This document shows positions 35,699 to 45,034 of a DNA stretch of 64,000 nt, one piece after another. Source of the DNA: Spirochaetaceae bacterium (GTDB lineage: Bacteria; Spirochaetota; Spirochaetia; Treponematales; Treponemataceae); assembly GCA_017416145.1 (NCBI GenBank), contig JAFQDD010000024.1, positions 1 to 64,000 on the forward strand, read 5' to 3'. Made by a program: the position numbers and the translations under genes. The notes beneath the pieces were generated by a model that saw nothing but the letters and a program-made list of their open reading frames with translations, was not told where the DNA came from and ran no database searches. Positions within the stretch are counted from its first letter, which is position 1, and the number at the start of each line of letters is the position of its first letter.

Positions 35699-37621
35699 AT
35701 GAAAACAAAACTTTTTAGAAATTTAACAATTTTTTTGTTAATGATTTCTGTGGCATTTTTAGGATTTGCCAAGGGGTCAAAAGATGCAGGACAAACTCCT
35801 GAAACTTTACCAGATTGGTCAGAAGAACGACCAATTCCAGATTTTGGATTTTCAGATGGAGAAATGCCACCAGCTCCACCAGAAGGTTTTGACCCAAGTC
35901 AATTTGGTGAAAATCCACCAACTCCACCAGAAGGCTTTCCTGAAGATTTTGACCCAACAAAAATGGGGCAAATGGGCGGAATGATGGGCGGAAATCCTCC
36001 AGAAAATACAGCAAAAAATAATCAATCATCCAGAAATATTTTAACAAATGAAGATGACAAAATCGAAAATATCAATTTCGCTTCAACTGTAGAAATCAAT
36101 CTATCAAAGGGAAATATTAAATATTTTGGAAATGCCAACGAAAACAATGTTGATATTCAACTAAATGATTCTGGATATAAATTATCATCAACTTTGGAAG
36201 AACCTCTAAATATTAAACTTTCTGGAAAAATGTCAGGCACTTTTACAGTAGAATCTTCTGAGGATATTCTTGCTTTAACTTTGGATGGAGTTGAAATTAC
36301 AGCAACAGATGGTCCAGCTATCAATTTGCTAACAAAGAAAAAAACTTTTGTAAATCCAACAAAAAATAGCAAAAATGTTTTAACAGATAGCGTAGAAAGA
36401 AATGAAAATACAAAAAAAGGTGCTTTGTATGCAAAAGCAGCATTGGTTTTCGATTCAATGGATGAAAAATCTGGTACAATTACTGTAAATGCTGGATATA
36501 AACACGGAATTTATTCTGATGATTACATTAAAATTAATGATGGAAATGTAAACGTAAATATCACAGCTCGAGATGCAGTTCGTTCTATCAACGGATTTAT
36601 TATGAATGATGGAAATCTTACTATTCGTGGTACTGGAAATGTAATTGATGAAGAAAGTAAGGGAATCAAAGTTGATGGTGAAGAAAGTTCAAAATATGCT
36701 GGAGAAGGTTTTATCGTAATTAACGGCGGAAATATTGATATTACAACTGTTGGTAAGGGAATTACAGCTTCTTTTGAAACTGAAGAAGATGCAGAAACAG
36801 AAGATACATCTGATGATCCAAATCCATACTTAACAATTAACGGCGGTACAATCAAAGTTACCACAACTGCCACTCCTTATGAAAAAACTTTGGAAGATGG
36901 AACTGAAGTTAGTTGTAGTCCAGAAGGTTTGGAATCAAAGTCTGATTTAACAATTAACGGTGGAAAAATCACTCTTAGAACTCCAGATGATGCAATCAAC
37001 GCAGCAATTTCAATCACAATCAACGGTGGAGAAATTGATATTGTATCAACTGAAAATGATGCTATTGATTCAAACGGAACTTTGACAATTAACGGTGGAA
37101 TAGTTTATGCAACTGGCGGCTCTGGAGCTGAAACAGCTTTTGATAGCGATATGTATCCATTTGTTGTAAACGGCGGAACAATTTTTGGAATAGGTGGTGC
37201 AAATCTTACAAGTCCAAATGCTTCAAGCAAAGCAAATGTTGTTGTTTGGTACGGAAATTTCACAAAAGACAAAACAATTACTGTGAAAGATTCTGATGGG
37301 AAAAAGATTTTATCATATAAACCAGCTGGAAATGGACAAAGCGTTGTTTTTTCCTCTGAACAACTTGTGAAAGGCGAAACTTACACTGTAACAGATGGCA
37401 CATCAGAAGAAACTTTTACAATCGAAGATAATGTAACAACTATTGGAAATGGTAGAGGTTTTGGTGGTCCTGGTGGATTTGGTGGCGGTAGAAATATGAA
37501 TGACAGAATGAATTTCAAGGATAATAATCAAAACAGAAACCAAAAAAACTTTGATAAAAGGGATTTTAACCAAGAAAAACAAAACAGCAATACAGAAAAC
37601 GGAAAATCTAAAACAATTTAA
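35699..37621 (+). CDS. Exported Cthe_2159-like carbohydrate-binding domain protein
   Basis: A 640-residue exported protein. An N-terminal signal peptide (LFRNLTIFLLMISVAFLGFA) is followed by a Pro/Gly/Met-rich spacer (residues 45-100). Then come long runs of a beta-solenoid repeat with the recurring motif LTINGG (about eight times, residues 240-480), typical of Cthe_2159/DUF4353 carbohydrate-binding proteins. The C-terminal 70 residues are Gly- then Asn/Gln/Lys-rich with no membrane anchor. It probably binds pectin-like or other acidic polysaccharides outside the cell, which is inferred from the family. The start has AAGGA seven bases upstream. It is monocistronic with a terminator. Confidence 0.8.
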   Translation: MKTKLFRNLTIFLLMISVAFLGFAKGSKDAGQTPETLPDWSEERPIPDFGFSDGEMPPAPPEGFDPSQFGENPPTPPEGFPEDFDPTKMGQMGGMMGGNPPENTAKNNQSSRNILTNEDDKIENINFASTVEINLSKGNIKYFGNANENNVDIQLNDSGYKLSSTLEEPLNIKLSGKMSGTFTVESSEDILALTLDGVEITATDGPAINLLTKKKTFVNPTKNSKNVLTDSVERNENTKKGALYAKAALVFDSMDEKSGTITVNAGYKHGIYSDDYIKINDGNVNVNITARDAVRSINGFIMNDGNLTIRGTGNVIDEESKGIKVDGEESSKYAGEGFIVINGGNIDITTVGKGITASFETEEDAETEDTSDDPNPYLTINGGTIKVTTTATPYEKTLEDGTEVSCSPEGLESKSDLTINGGKITLRTPDDAINAAISITINGGEIDIVSTENDAIDSNGTLTINGGIVYATGGSGAETAFDSDMYPFVVNGGTIFGIGGANLTSPNASSKANVVVWYGNFTKDKTITVKDSDGKKILSYKPAGNGQSVVFSSEQLVKGETYTVTDGTSEETFTIEDNVTTIGNGRGFGGPGGFGGGRNMNDRMNFKDNNQNRNQKNFDKRDFNQEKQNSNTENGKSKTI

Positions 37622-37631
37622 AAAGTAATTT

Positions 37632-37666
37632 TCCCAAGGGGATTTTTTCTCCTTGGGATTTTTTTT
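37632..37666 (+). terminator. Terminator after the Cthe_2159-like gene
   Basis: TCCCAAGG pairs with CCTTGGGA around a short T-rich loop, followed by eight T. Confidence 0.88.
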
Positions 37667-37692
37667 GTTAATATTTAGAGATTTTTTGAAAA

Positions 37693-38031
37693 TTATAAAG
37701 TTGCTAACACTTCTTTTAGTGCTACAGAAGTTTTTTCAAATAAATCTAAAAGAAGTGTTTTGCTTTCTTCTATATTACCTTCTTTTTTGCCTTTTAAAAT
37801 GTCTTCAAGGTTTTTACTTGCATCAAATAAATCTTCAGCTCCTAAAGTTCCACTAACGCCTTTTAGAAGGTGAGAAAGTTTACCACCTTCTTCGTATTTT
37901 TGTTCAGCAATTAGATTTTCTAAATCTTCTGGCAAAAATTGTGGATCTTCAAAAAACATAGTAATCAAATCTTTGTATAATTCTGCATCATTATCCAATC
38001 GAGCAAGAGCTTCTTCTTTATTTACTAACAT
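37693..38031 (-). CDS. HPt-domain phosphotransfer protein
   Basis: A 112-residue stand-alone histidine phosphotransfer domain. The four-helix bundle signature is visible as GGKLSHLLKGVSGTLGAEDLFDASKNLE, with the phospho-accepting His in SHLLKG. It would relay phosphate between a hybrid sensor kinase and a response regulator; neither partner is nearby. The ATG at 38031 follows GGAG by six bases, while an in-frame GTG three bases earlier is less well placed. It is divergent from the signal peptidase gene. Confidence 0.85.
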   Translation of the reverse strand: MLVNKEEALARLDNDAELYKDLITMFFEDPQFLPEDLENLIAEQKYEEGGKLSHLLKGVSGTLGAEDLFDASKNLEDILKGKKEGNIEESKTLLLDLFEKTSVALKEVLATL

Positions 38032-38105
38032 CACTAACTCCTAAAATGAAAAATAAAAAGTTTTTCGTATTATCAAATATTATTATAGTCTATTTGTGCA
38101 AAATT

Positions 38106-38121
38106 TGCTATAATTAAAATT
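38106..38121 (+). promoter_or_regulatory. Extended -10, leaderless geometry, for the signal peptidase gene
   Basis: TGC-TATAAT (TATAAT at 38109-38114) lies seven bases before the ATG at 38122, with no Shine-Dalgarno. Confidence 0.5.
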
Positions 38122-39888
38122 ATGTCAAAGAAATTTCTAATTTTTAACGTATTAACAATAATATTTTCAATTTTGTTTTCATTTTTTCAATTAAGTTTTG
38201 AAAAAGATATTAGTTTAGTGGCATTTCCATTATCAATTATTTTTACGTTGATAATGACTTTTGTTTTTGTAAAAAAGATATATTTTGACAAAAATCTTCA
38301 CTATATTGGTGTAATAAAAAAATTGTACCAATATGTGCCATTTGTTATGCTTTGTGCCTTTGTTTTTCGCCGTGCCGGAAATGAAGGAACTGCTTATTGG
38401 TATGATATTGTTACAGTGATTTTGTGGATTTTCGTTTTAGTTTTTTCGATTGTCGCACTTCATTTTTTATCTGAAAAACGTCTTTTCAAAAACAATCCAG
38501 TTTTTGCTGACTTGCAATCCCAATATCAAAAAGTAAAATACACTGGCGGAAAAAAGGTTCTTTTTGAAATCCTTGATTGGGTTGATGCTTTTGTTCAAGC
38601 GGCTTTTACAGTAGTTTTGATAAACATTTTTGTATTTCAATTGTATGAAATTCCATCTGAATCAATGGTTCCAGAATTTTTGGTAAAAGATAGAGTTGTA
38701 GTTTTCAAAACTGCTTCTGGCCCGAAATTTCCTTTGTCAGACGTGGGACTTCCAACTTTGAAAAATTACAAACGGGGAGATATCGTAGTTTTTAGAAATC
38801 CTCATTATGATAATTCTAGAAAATCTGAGGTAAAAAACTTTGTTTCCCAGTTGGTTTATATGCTAACTTTCACAACTGTAAATCTAAATGTTGATGAAAA
38901 CGGTCAATTAAAAGCTGATCCTTTGGTGAAACGCATTACAGGTTTACCAGGTGAACAACTGATGATGCAAGACGGAATCTTGTACAGTCGTACTCAAGAG
39001 TCTCCAACATTTACTCCAGTAAAAGAAGACTCTTTGTGGGCTGAGTGGAATGTTGCAGGTATTCCAGATTCTACAAAAAAGGATATTATTGATATTCCAC
39101 TTACTGAAGAACAATACAAAACTATGTTAGAAGTTGAAGATTTGAGAAATAATCTTGATTTGGCTCAAGTTGCCGCAGAATGTAGAAAAATTGCTTTCAA
39201 TTTTACTCAAATTAGAAATCGCCAAAACTTCAATGGAAAATTGTCAGTAAATGTAGATGTTCCAAGATTGTTTTCCAATGAAGAATTAACTATGTACAAT
39301 CTTTTCAGTAATGATATGTCAATTACTTTGAAATTGCTTTCTGTTACTGGTGGAGCAGAGTGGTTTACAAACTTTTTGACATCGTGGATTTCTGCTACTC
39401 CAAATGATAATCTTTATGACCAAGCTATGTTCAAACTTGATGTTATGGCAAAATTGGAACTTGGTAAATTGATTTTACGAAATGCAGAATTAAATCTAGA
39501 AGGTGCTACTTCCAATCAGCGAAGAAGCGACTCTGTTAGACAAGCTGCATTGGATATGGGAAACAAACTTTATATGTATTCTGTGCTAAACAATTCTAGA
39601 AATATGCCAATTTTCCCAGCCAATGACGCAAATGGAAATCCACAGTTTATACCAGAACACAGCTATTTTATGATGGGCGACAATCGTTTCAATTCTCTTG
39701 ATATGCGACATTCTTATAGCGAAAAACTGATTCCAATTACAGAAGCTGATTCTACATCTCTATACTATTACTCTTCTGTAGAACCTCAGTACGTTTCCAG
39801 AGAAAGAATCTTAGGTAATCCAGTTTTGAGATTTTTACCATTAAGTCGTTTTGGTGTGCCAGGTCTTACTGGAGAAAAAAGCAAATAA
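38122..39888 (+). CDS. lepB: Signal peptidase I (S26 family), enlarged
   Basis: A membrane-bound leader peptidase of 588 residues with several N-terminal hydrophobic segments (residues 5-22, 28-50, 70-85, 95-115, 155-175). The catalytic Ser181 is in IPSESMVP, Lys270 in VKRITGLPGE, and the box E motif MMGDNRFNS is near 518. About 250 residues separate the Lys from box E, well over the usual distance; the extra part is helical and polar and does not resemble a known domain. It cleaves signal peptides at the outer face of the inner membrane. The start is set by a -10 element immediately upstream. The converging glycosyltransferase gene ends four bases later. Confidence 0.9.
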   Translation: MSKKFLIFNVLTIIFSILFSFFQLSFEKDISLVAFPLSIIFTLIMTFVFVKKIYFDKNLHYIGVIKKLYQYVPFVMLCAFVFRRAGNEGTAYWYDIVTVILWIFVLVFSIVALHFLSEKRLFKNNPVFADLQSQYQKVKYTGGKKVLFEILDWVDAFVQAAFTVVLINIFVFQLYEIPSESMVPEFLVKDRVVVFKTASGPKFPLSDVGLPTLKNYKRGDIVVFRNPHYDNSRKSEVKNFVSQLVYMLTFTTVNLNVDENGQLKADPLVKRITGLPGEQLMMQDGILYSRTQESPTFTPVKEDSLWAEWNVAGIPDSTKKDIIDIPLTEEQYKTMLEVEDLRNNLDLAQVAAECRKIAFNFTQIRNRQNFNGKLSVNVDVPRLFSNEELTMYNLFSNDMSITLKLLSVTGGAEWFTNFLTSWISATPNDNLYDQAMFKLDVMAKLELGKLILRNAELNLEGATSNQRRSDSVRQAALDMGNKLYMYSVLNNSRNMPIFPANDANGNPQFIPEHSYFMMGDNRFNSLDMRHSYSEKLIPITEADSTSLYYYSSVEPQYVSRERILGNPVLRFLPLSRFGVPGLTGEKSK

Positions 39889-39892
39889 TTAA

Positions 39893-41023
39893 CTAATTTT
39901 TTAACAAATCTGCGGTTTTTTGAAGTGTTTTTTCCCAAGAAAAATGCTTCGTCCAATTGTATCCAAATTCCACAAGAGATTCTCGCAGTTTTTCGTCAGT
40001 AAGGATTCTTTCGATTGCTTCTGAAAATTCTTCGATATTATTTGGATTGAAAAACAAAGCTCCATCTTTTGCAAATTCTTGTAATGCTCCAGCTTTTGCA
40101 CAAGCGACAGGAATCCCAGTTGCCATAGCTTCGATAATAGGAAGCCCAACTCCTTCTACAACTGAAGGAAAAATACAAGCATCAGCACAAGAGTAGAGTT
40201 CTGGCAAATGTTCGTGAGGAAAATATCCAGTTAAAAATATATCCGAAGCATAAGGATTTTTTGCAATTACTTTTTGCAAATCTGTTGTATATTCCCCATC
40301 TCCTGCCAAAACCAAACGATGTGGAAGACCAGTTTTTTCCTTGAATTTAGTAAAAGCATTTATCAATTCAATGTGCATTTTTTCTGGTTTTGATATTCGA
40401 GTTGCATAAATAATATATGGTTTTTTAATTGCGAAAGGTTTTATCAAAACTGTATCACTTTCTGTGTCTAGTTCTGAGTGATGATAAAAATGATTATGGT
40501 CAATTCCGTTGTAAACTACGTGAATTTTACTTGGATTGATTTTTAGTTTAATTAAATCTTTTCTAATGTACTGACTTGCAGCAATGATTTTTGTTGCTTT
40601 CTTCAAGCCTCGAAGAAGCAAAAATCGTTCAAGAAAATCTTTTTTTTCTTTTAGAAGAACCGAAACTACATCATTTACAACAGCGATTCCTTTTGTGGAA
40701 AACGATAATGGCAACATTCTTGAACCAGCTGGGAAAAGCAAATAATCGTATTTATTTTTTTTTGCGAATTTTTTTAACTTAAAAATATGCCAAGCTCTTT
40801 CTGAAGAAACCGTATCAGAAATATTTATGCCTTTATATTCAACCCGTAATTTCTCTGAATCAAATGTAAATCTGTCTAATTCTGACCCAAATAATTCAAA
40901 ATCTATATCAGAATATTTTGGATTTTCTTTTAGTAAGTAAAGATTCTTTACAAATGAGTGTATATAGGAACCTATTCCAGAGCGGCCATGGTCACTACAA
41001 AATACGTCAATTCCAACTTTCAT
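39893..41023 (-). CDS. Glycosyltransferase family 4-like (GT-B fold)
   Basis: A 376-residue retaining glycosyltransferase of the GT-B fold. The N-terminal half opens with MKVGIDVFCSDHGRSGIGSYIHSFVKNL, a glycine-rich acceptor-side loop. The C-terminal half has RISKPEKMHIELINAF, LVLAGDGEY, the ADACIFPSVVEGVGLPIIEAMATGIPV motif (EX7E donor site) and a closing helix. The donor and product are unknown; a cell-surface polysaccharide or glycolipid is likely. I chose the ATG at 41023 because the N-terminal beta strand begins there and TGC-TAGAAT lies eight bases upstream; the longer frame to 41098 would overlap the divergent helicase promoter. Confidence 0.87.
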   Translation of the reverse strand: MKVGIDVFCSDHGRSGIGSYIHSFVKNLYLLKENPKYSDIDFELFGSELDRFTFDSEKLRVEYKGINISDTVSSERAWHIFKLKKFAKKNKYDYLLFPAGSRMLPLSFSTKGIAVVNDVVSVLLKEKKDFLERFLLLRGLKKATKIIAASQYIRKDLIKLKINPSKIHVVYNGIDHNHFYHHSELDTESDTVLIKPFAIKKPYIIYATRISKPEKMHIELINAFTKFKEKTGLPHRLVLAGDGEYTTDLQKVIAKNPYASDIFLTGYFPHEHLPELYSCADACIFPSVVEGVGLPIIEAMATGIPVACAKAGALQEFAKDGALFFNPNNIEEFSEAIERILTDEKLRESLVEFGYNWTKHFSWEKTLQKTADLLKN

Positions 41024-41040
41024 AGATGTTAATTCTAGCA
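41024..41040 (-). promoter_or_regulatory. Extended -10, leaderless geometry, for the glycosyltransferase gene
   Basis: On the minus strand TGC-TAGAAT (41032-41040) is followed by eight bases and the ATG at 41023. Confidence 0.45.
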
Positions 41041-41055
41041 TATTATTTTTTATTA

Positions 41056-41074
41056 TGCTATACTTTTTTTTAAT
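41056..41074 (+). promoter_or_regulatory. Extended -10 of the DEAD-box helicase gene, very short leader
   Basis: TGC-TATACT with TATACT at 41059-41064, ten bases before the ATG at 41075 and no Shine-Dalgarno. Confidence 0.5.
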
Positions 41075-42235
41075 ATGAAACAACTTACATCCAATCAAAC
41101 AATTTTAGAAAATCTTGAAAAAAGGGGAATCACAGAACCAACTCCAGTTCAAAAACAAGTTATTCCAGAAATTAAACTTAATAAAAATATTCTTTTTCAA
41201 TCAGAAACCGGAACTGGAAAAACTTTTGCATATTTAATTCCTTTGCTAGAAAATATTTCTCCATCTGAAAACAAGGTTCAAGTTGTTATTTCAGCACCAA
41301 CCCACGAATTAGCTTCACAAATTAAAGCAGAAGTACAAGCAATTTGTGATATAAAAGTTGCTTTGTTAATTGGTGGAGCTCCTATTAAAAGACAAGTTGA
41401 ATTGTTAAAAGAAAAACCTCTTGTGGTAATTGGAGGTCCAGCTCGTCTATTAGAATTGATAAATTTAAAAAAATTAAAAGTTGAAAAAGCTAAAGCCATA
41501 GTTTTAGATGAAGTTGATAGATTGCTTTCTCCAGAACTTCGTGATGAAACAACGGATTTGGTAGCTTCTATGCCAAAAAATGCTCAACTTGTAGCTTGTT
41601 CAGCCACTACAAAGTCAAATATTGTTAAAATTTTGGAAGATGCTTTGGAAAATCGTAAATCCGAAGCTGAATCTGAGGGAACTAACAACAAAATCGAAAC
41701 AATTGTTTTACCAATGGAAGATGTTTTGAAGCGAAAAATCACTCACTGGGCATTTTTTGTGGAACAACGAAAAAAAATCGAGTTTTTGCGAAAACTTCTT
41801 GCGGCTGAAAAACCAACAAAGGCATTGATTTTCACTTCAAGAGCTGATCAAGTGGAAAATATTGCTAGTAAACTTCAATTTGCAAAGATTGAATGTGCTG
41901 CTCTTCACGCAAAAACTGACAAAGTAGAACGAAAACAAGCTATAGACCGATTCCGCTCTGGCAAAAACAATATTTTGATAACTAGCGATTTGGCTTCTCG
42001 AGGACTTGATTTTGCAGATGTTACGCATATTATCCAAATGGATGTAAGCACCAATGATGATTTTTTTATTCACCGAGCAGGACGTACTGCACGAGCAGGA
42101 AAAACTGGAATAAATATCGTCATTGGAGATGCTCACGAAATGCGACTTTACTCAAAACTTGAGAAAAAACTAGGTTTTGTGGTTTATCCAAAAGAACTTC
42201 ACAACGGAAAAGTAACTGAACCTTTTTTAGACTAA
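41075..42235 (+). CDS. DEAD-box family RNA helicase (DEVD variant)
   Basis: A 386-residue two-domain RNA helicase. The Q-motif region (EKRGITEPTPVQKQVIP), Walker A ETGTGKT, motif Ia APTHELA, motif II DEVD in place of DEAD, motif III SATT, and in domain 2 TSDLASRGLDFADV and HRAGRTARAGKTG are all present. There is no long C-terminal extension. It probably unwinds RNA in ribosome assembly or mRNA decay. A 14-bp tandem duplication (42227-42240, 42241-42254) spans the stop codon and the bases after it. It is divergent from the glycosyltransferase gene. Confidence 0.9.
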   Translation: MKQLTSNQTILENLEKRGITEPTPVQKQVIPEIKLNKNILFQSETGTGKTFAYLIPLLENISPSENKVQVVISAPTHELASQIKAEVQAICDIKVALLIGGAPIKRQVELLKEKPLVVIGGPARLLELINLKKLKVEKAKAIVLDEVDRLLSPELRDETTDLVASMPKNAQLVACSATTKSNIVKILEDALENRKSEAESEGTNNKIETIVLPMEDVLKRKITHWAFFVEQRKKIEFLRKLLAAEKPTKALIFTSRADQVENIASKLQFAKIECAALHAKTDKVERKQAIDRFRSGKNNILITSDLASRGLDFADVTHIIQMDVSTNDDFFIHRAGRTARAGKTGINIVIGDAHEMRLYSKLEKKLGFVVYPKELHNGKVTEPFLD

Positions 42236-42254
42236 TATTTTTAGACTAATATTT
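42227..42254. repeat. Exact 14-bp tandem duplication at the helicase stop codon
   Basis: TTAGACTAATATTT occurs twice back to back; the first copy contains the last codons and stop of the helicase gene. Confidence 0.9.
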
Positions 42255-42262
42255 GATAATAT

Positions 42263-42952
42263 TTAGTTGCTTTGGCCTAGCATTTCTAAAGTGCTATCTT
42301 TTGGGTCGTAAATCTTGATATCAACAAACTTAAATCCCATAGCTGTGAAAACTTGGGTTAGCAATGATTTTGCGTGATTGTTTGCCTCTTTTATGATTCC
42401 TTCGTTTATGAGGGTGAGTCCAGTTTCGTCCCTTGCTCTTTCTATTTCTGCAAGAACTTCTTGGGTATCAATAGAAACGAAGATGTTTTTTGATTCATCA
42501 AATAAATCAAAACCGCTAATATCATTGGAAAGCAGAGAACAAGTTGGCATTTCGATGGATATAGTGTTTAAATCTGGTGAAATTTTTGTTTTGATTTGGG
42601 AAATGTCTTCGATTCCAGCTCGAGCCACGCCACGAAAGCGAATGATGCTATAACTCTTGCTCATTCCCAAAAAAGCATTTTTTTTGATGGTCACAATATC
42701 ACTATAATTCATTTTTACCGTGGCAAGTTCGGCACATTGCACAAGCTCTCTGGAAACCATAGCAGATTTTGCTTGGAATCTGGATTCTGAGATTTTTTCA
42801 CGTAGATAAATGTAACCTGAAAAAAGCATAAAACTTAAAATTATTACCAAAGCTAAAATTATAATTAATTTTGTTAAAATTCCGATTTTTCGTCGTCGTT
42901 TTGCTCTTTCCAAAATTTCTTGTTCAATAGGGTTTTTTACTTTTCCTTTCAT
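42263..42952 (-). CDS. DUF4230 membrane protein
   Basis: A 229-residue protein with a basic N-terminus (ERAKRRRKIG), one transmembrane helix (about residues 26-50) and a soluble domain outside. The domain has the DUF4230 pattern: ELVQCAELATVKMNYSDIVTIKK, then a beta-rich region (RFRGVARAGIEDIS, NTISIEMPTCSLLSND) and a C-terminal helix (NEGIIKEANNHAKSLLTQVFTAMGF). The function of the family is not known to me. It is divergent from hflK. A -10 element (TGT-TATAAT) ends six bases before its ATG. Confidence 0.8.
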   Translation of the reverse strand: MKGKVKNPIEQEILERAKRRRKIGILTKLIIILALVIILSFMLFSGYIYLREKISESRFQAKSAMVSRELVQCAELATVKMNYSDIVTIKKNAFLGMSKSYSIIRFRGVARAGIEDISQIKTKISPDLNTISIEMPTCSLLSNDISGFDLFDESKNIFVSIDTQEVLAEIERARDETGLTLINEGIIKEANNHAKSLLTQVFTAMGFKFVDIKIYDPKDSTLEMLGQSN

Positions 42953-42967
42953 AAAACAATTATAACA
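42953..42967 (-). promoter_or_regulatory. Extended -10, leaderless geometry, for the DUF4230 gene
   Basis: On the minus strand TGT-TATAAT (TATAAT at 42959-42964) with six bases to the ATG at 42952. Confidence 0.5.
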
Positions 42968-43079
42968 CGATTTGTTGGAAATAGAAATTAAATTTCAAAA
43001 AAACTCTATTTCTCTTGTCTTTTTGAGAAAATATTTATATGTTTAAATTGGTATATTATGCACAGAAATGGAGGAGTTC

Positions 43080-44060
43080 ATGGATACACCTGAAAATGGA
43101 GTAAGACAAGGTAAGAAACCTATGAAAGGTATTACTCCCTTTACAATTATTCTCATTTTAATTGCTATAGCTTTTGTGGTTTTTATTGGCACAAGTTTTT
43201 TTGTGGTTGATGAAACTGAACAGGCTGTAATCACAAGATTTGGAAAGTATTATAAAACTTTGGATTCTGGTTTGCAATTTAAGCTTCCTTTTGGAATCGA
43301 TAAAAATTACAATGTTCCAGTAAAAGTTGTTCAAACAGAGCAATTTGGATTTAAGACTTTACAATCTGGAACTGTAAGTCAATATCAAAACGGAATTACA
43401 AAAGAATCTACAATGTTGACAGGGGATTTAAACATTGTAGACGTGGAATGGATTATTCAATATAGAATTGTGGATTCTGCTGCTTGGCTTTTTAATGTAC
43501 AAGATAGAACTCAAACAATTAGAGATATTTCTCAATCTGTTGTAAATACTCTTGTTGGAGACCGTGCAATTCTTGATGTAATGAGTACAGAGCGTACAAA
43601 TATTGAAATTCAAGCTCAAAATCTTATGAACGAAAACTTTAACAGTCTTGGGCTTGGTATCAACGTAATCAGTGTGAAACTACAAAATATTGTTCCACCA
43701 GAAGGCGTTCAAGCTGCTTTTGAAGATGTAAACAAAGCTAGTCAAGATATGGAACGCTTTATCAACGAAGGAAAAGAAGCTTATAACAAGGAAATCCCTT
43801 TGGTACAAGGTTTGGCTGAACAACAAATTCAAGTTGCAGAAGGTTATGCTATCGAACGTGTAAACAAAGCAAAGGGTGATGTGGCAAGATTTATGTCAGT
43901 TTACGAAGAATACAAGAAAAATCCTGCTATCACCAAACAGCGTTTGTATTTGGAAACAATCGAAGAAATCTTTGCAACTTCTACAGGTTCTACTTTAATT
44001 GATAAAAATCTAGAAAATGTTTTACCAATTAAAGATTTGTCAAATGGAGGTAAACAATAA
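43080..44060 (+). CDS. hflK: Membrane protease regulatory protein HflK (SPFH family)
   Basis: A 326-residue type II membrane protein with one N-terminal helix (about residues 18-40) followed by an SPFH/prohibitin domain (VVDETEQAVITRFGKYYKT onward). A coiled C-terminal region has the typical AQ/AEGYAIERVNKAKGD repeats. With HflC it forms a periplasmic cage that controls the FtsH protease. The ATG at 43080 is preferred to one at 43068 because GGAGG (43070-43074) is five bases before it. The stop overlaps the hflC ATG by one base, so the two are coupled. Confidence 0.9.
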   Translation: MDTPENGVRQGKKPMKGITPFTIILILIAIAFVVFIGTSFFVVDETEQAVITRFGKYYKTLDSGLQFKLPFGIDKNYNVPVKVVQTEQFGFKTLQSGTVSQYQNGITKESTMLTGDLNIVDVEWIIQYRIVDSAAWLFNVQDRTQTIRDISQSVVNTLVGDRAILDVMSTERTNIEIQAQNLMNENFNSLGLGINVISVKLQNIVPPEGVQAAFEDVNKASQDMERFINEGKEAYNKEIPLVQGLAEQQIQVAEGYAIERVNKAKGDVARFMSVYEEYKKNPAITKQRLYLETIEEIFATSTGSTLIDKNLENVLPIKDLSNGGKQ

Positions 44061-45034
44061 TGAAAAAGTTGTTAATTGGTTTAACTGTTATTGTTGCATT
44101 GTTAGTTTTGTTTTTGATGATGGGACCTTTTTACATTATTGATGAAGGTTCTCAAGCTGTTGTAACTCGTTTTGGAAAAATCGTTGATTCTCATACTGAC
44201 GCTGGACTTTATTTCAAAATGCCTTTTGTTGATCAAGTAACTTTATATCCAAAAAGAATATTGTCTCTTGATGGGGAAGCATATCGTATTCCAACAAAGG
44301 AAAATCAATTTATTATTCTAGATGCCACAAGTCGTTGGAGAATTTCAGATCCTGAAAAATTTTATCAATCTCTAAAAACTTTGGACAATGCTTATAATCG
44401 TCTAGCTGATATTGTTGACTCTGCCACAAGAACAATTGTTGCTCAAAACCGTTTAAGTGAAGTTGTTCGTTCTTCAAATCTTATCAATGAAAATATCATC
44501 ACAGATGTTTCTTTAAGTGATTCTGAAAATCAAATTGAGTCTTTAATCAATGCAAGAACTACTTCAGAAATTGTAACAAAGGGGCGTCGCCAATTAAGTT
44601 TTGAAATGCTAGAAGAAGCACGAAAAATGACTGACGAATACGGAATTGATTTGATTGATATTTTGCCTCGTCAAATTAAATATTCTGATGAAATGACAGA
44701 AAGCGTTTACAACAGAATGATAAAAGAACGTAATCAAGTTGCGGAAGCTTATCGCTCAAAAGGTGAGGGTGATAAAGCTGAATGGCTTGGTAAACTTGAA
44801 AAAGACAAACTTACAATTGAATCAGAAGCTTACAGAAAAGCAGAAGAAATCAAAGGTCAAGCAGATGCAGAAGCTGCTGCAATTTACGCAGAAGCTTATG
44901 ACGTTGACAAAGAATTTTATTCATTCTGGAAGAGTTTAGAGTCATACAAGCAAACTTTCTCAAAATTTGATGCAACATTTACAACAGATATGGACTACTT
45001 TGACTATCTATATTCTGCAGAAGGAAATCGCTAA
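44060..45034 (+). CDS. hflC: Membrane protease regulatory protein HflC (SPFH family)
   Basis: A 324-residue partner of HflK with the same plan. An N-terminal transmembrane helix (residues 5-24) is followed by IIDEGSQAVVTRFGKIVDSHTDAGLYFKMPF, the start of the SPFH domain. A long coiled stretch (YRSKGEGDKAEWLGKLEKDKLTIESEAYRKAEEIKGQADAEAAAIYAEAY) is the classic HflC AEA-rich helix. Its start codon overlaps the hflK stop (TAATG) behind GGAGG. The downstream gene begins at the next base after its stop. Confidence 0.92.
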   Translation: MKKLLIGLTVIVALLVLFLMMGPFYIIDEGSQAVVTRFGKIVDSHTDAGLYFKMPFVDQVTLYPKRILSLDGEAYRIPTKENQFIILDATSRWRISDPEKFYQSLKTLDNAYNRLADIVDSATRTIVAQNRLSEVVRSSNLINENIITDVSLSDSENQIESLINARTTSEIVTKGRRQLSFEMLEEARKMTDEYGIDLIDILPRQIKYSDEMTESVYNRMIKERNQVAEAYRSKGEGDKAEWLGKLEKDKLTIESEAYRKAEEIKGQADAEAAAIYAEAYDVDKEFYSFWKSLESYKQTFSKFDATFTTDMDYFDYLYSAEGNR

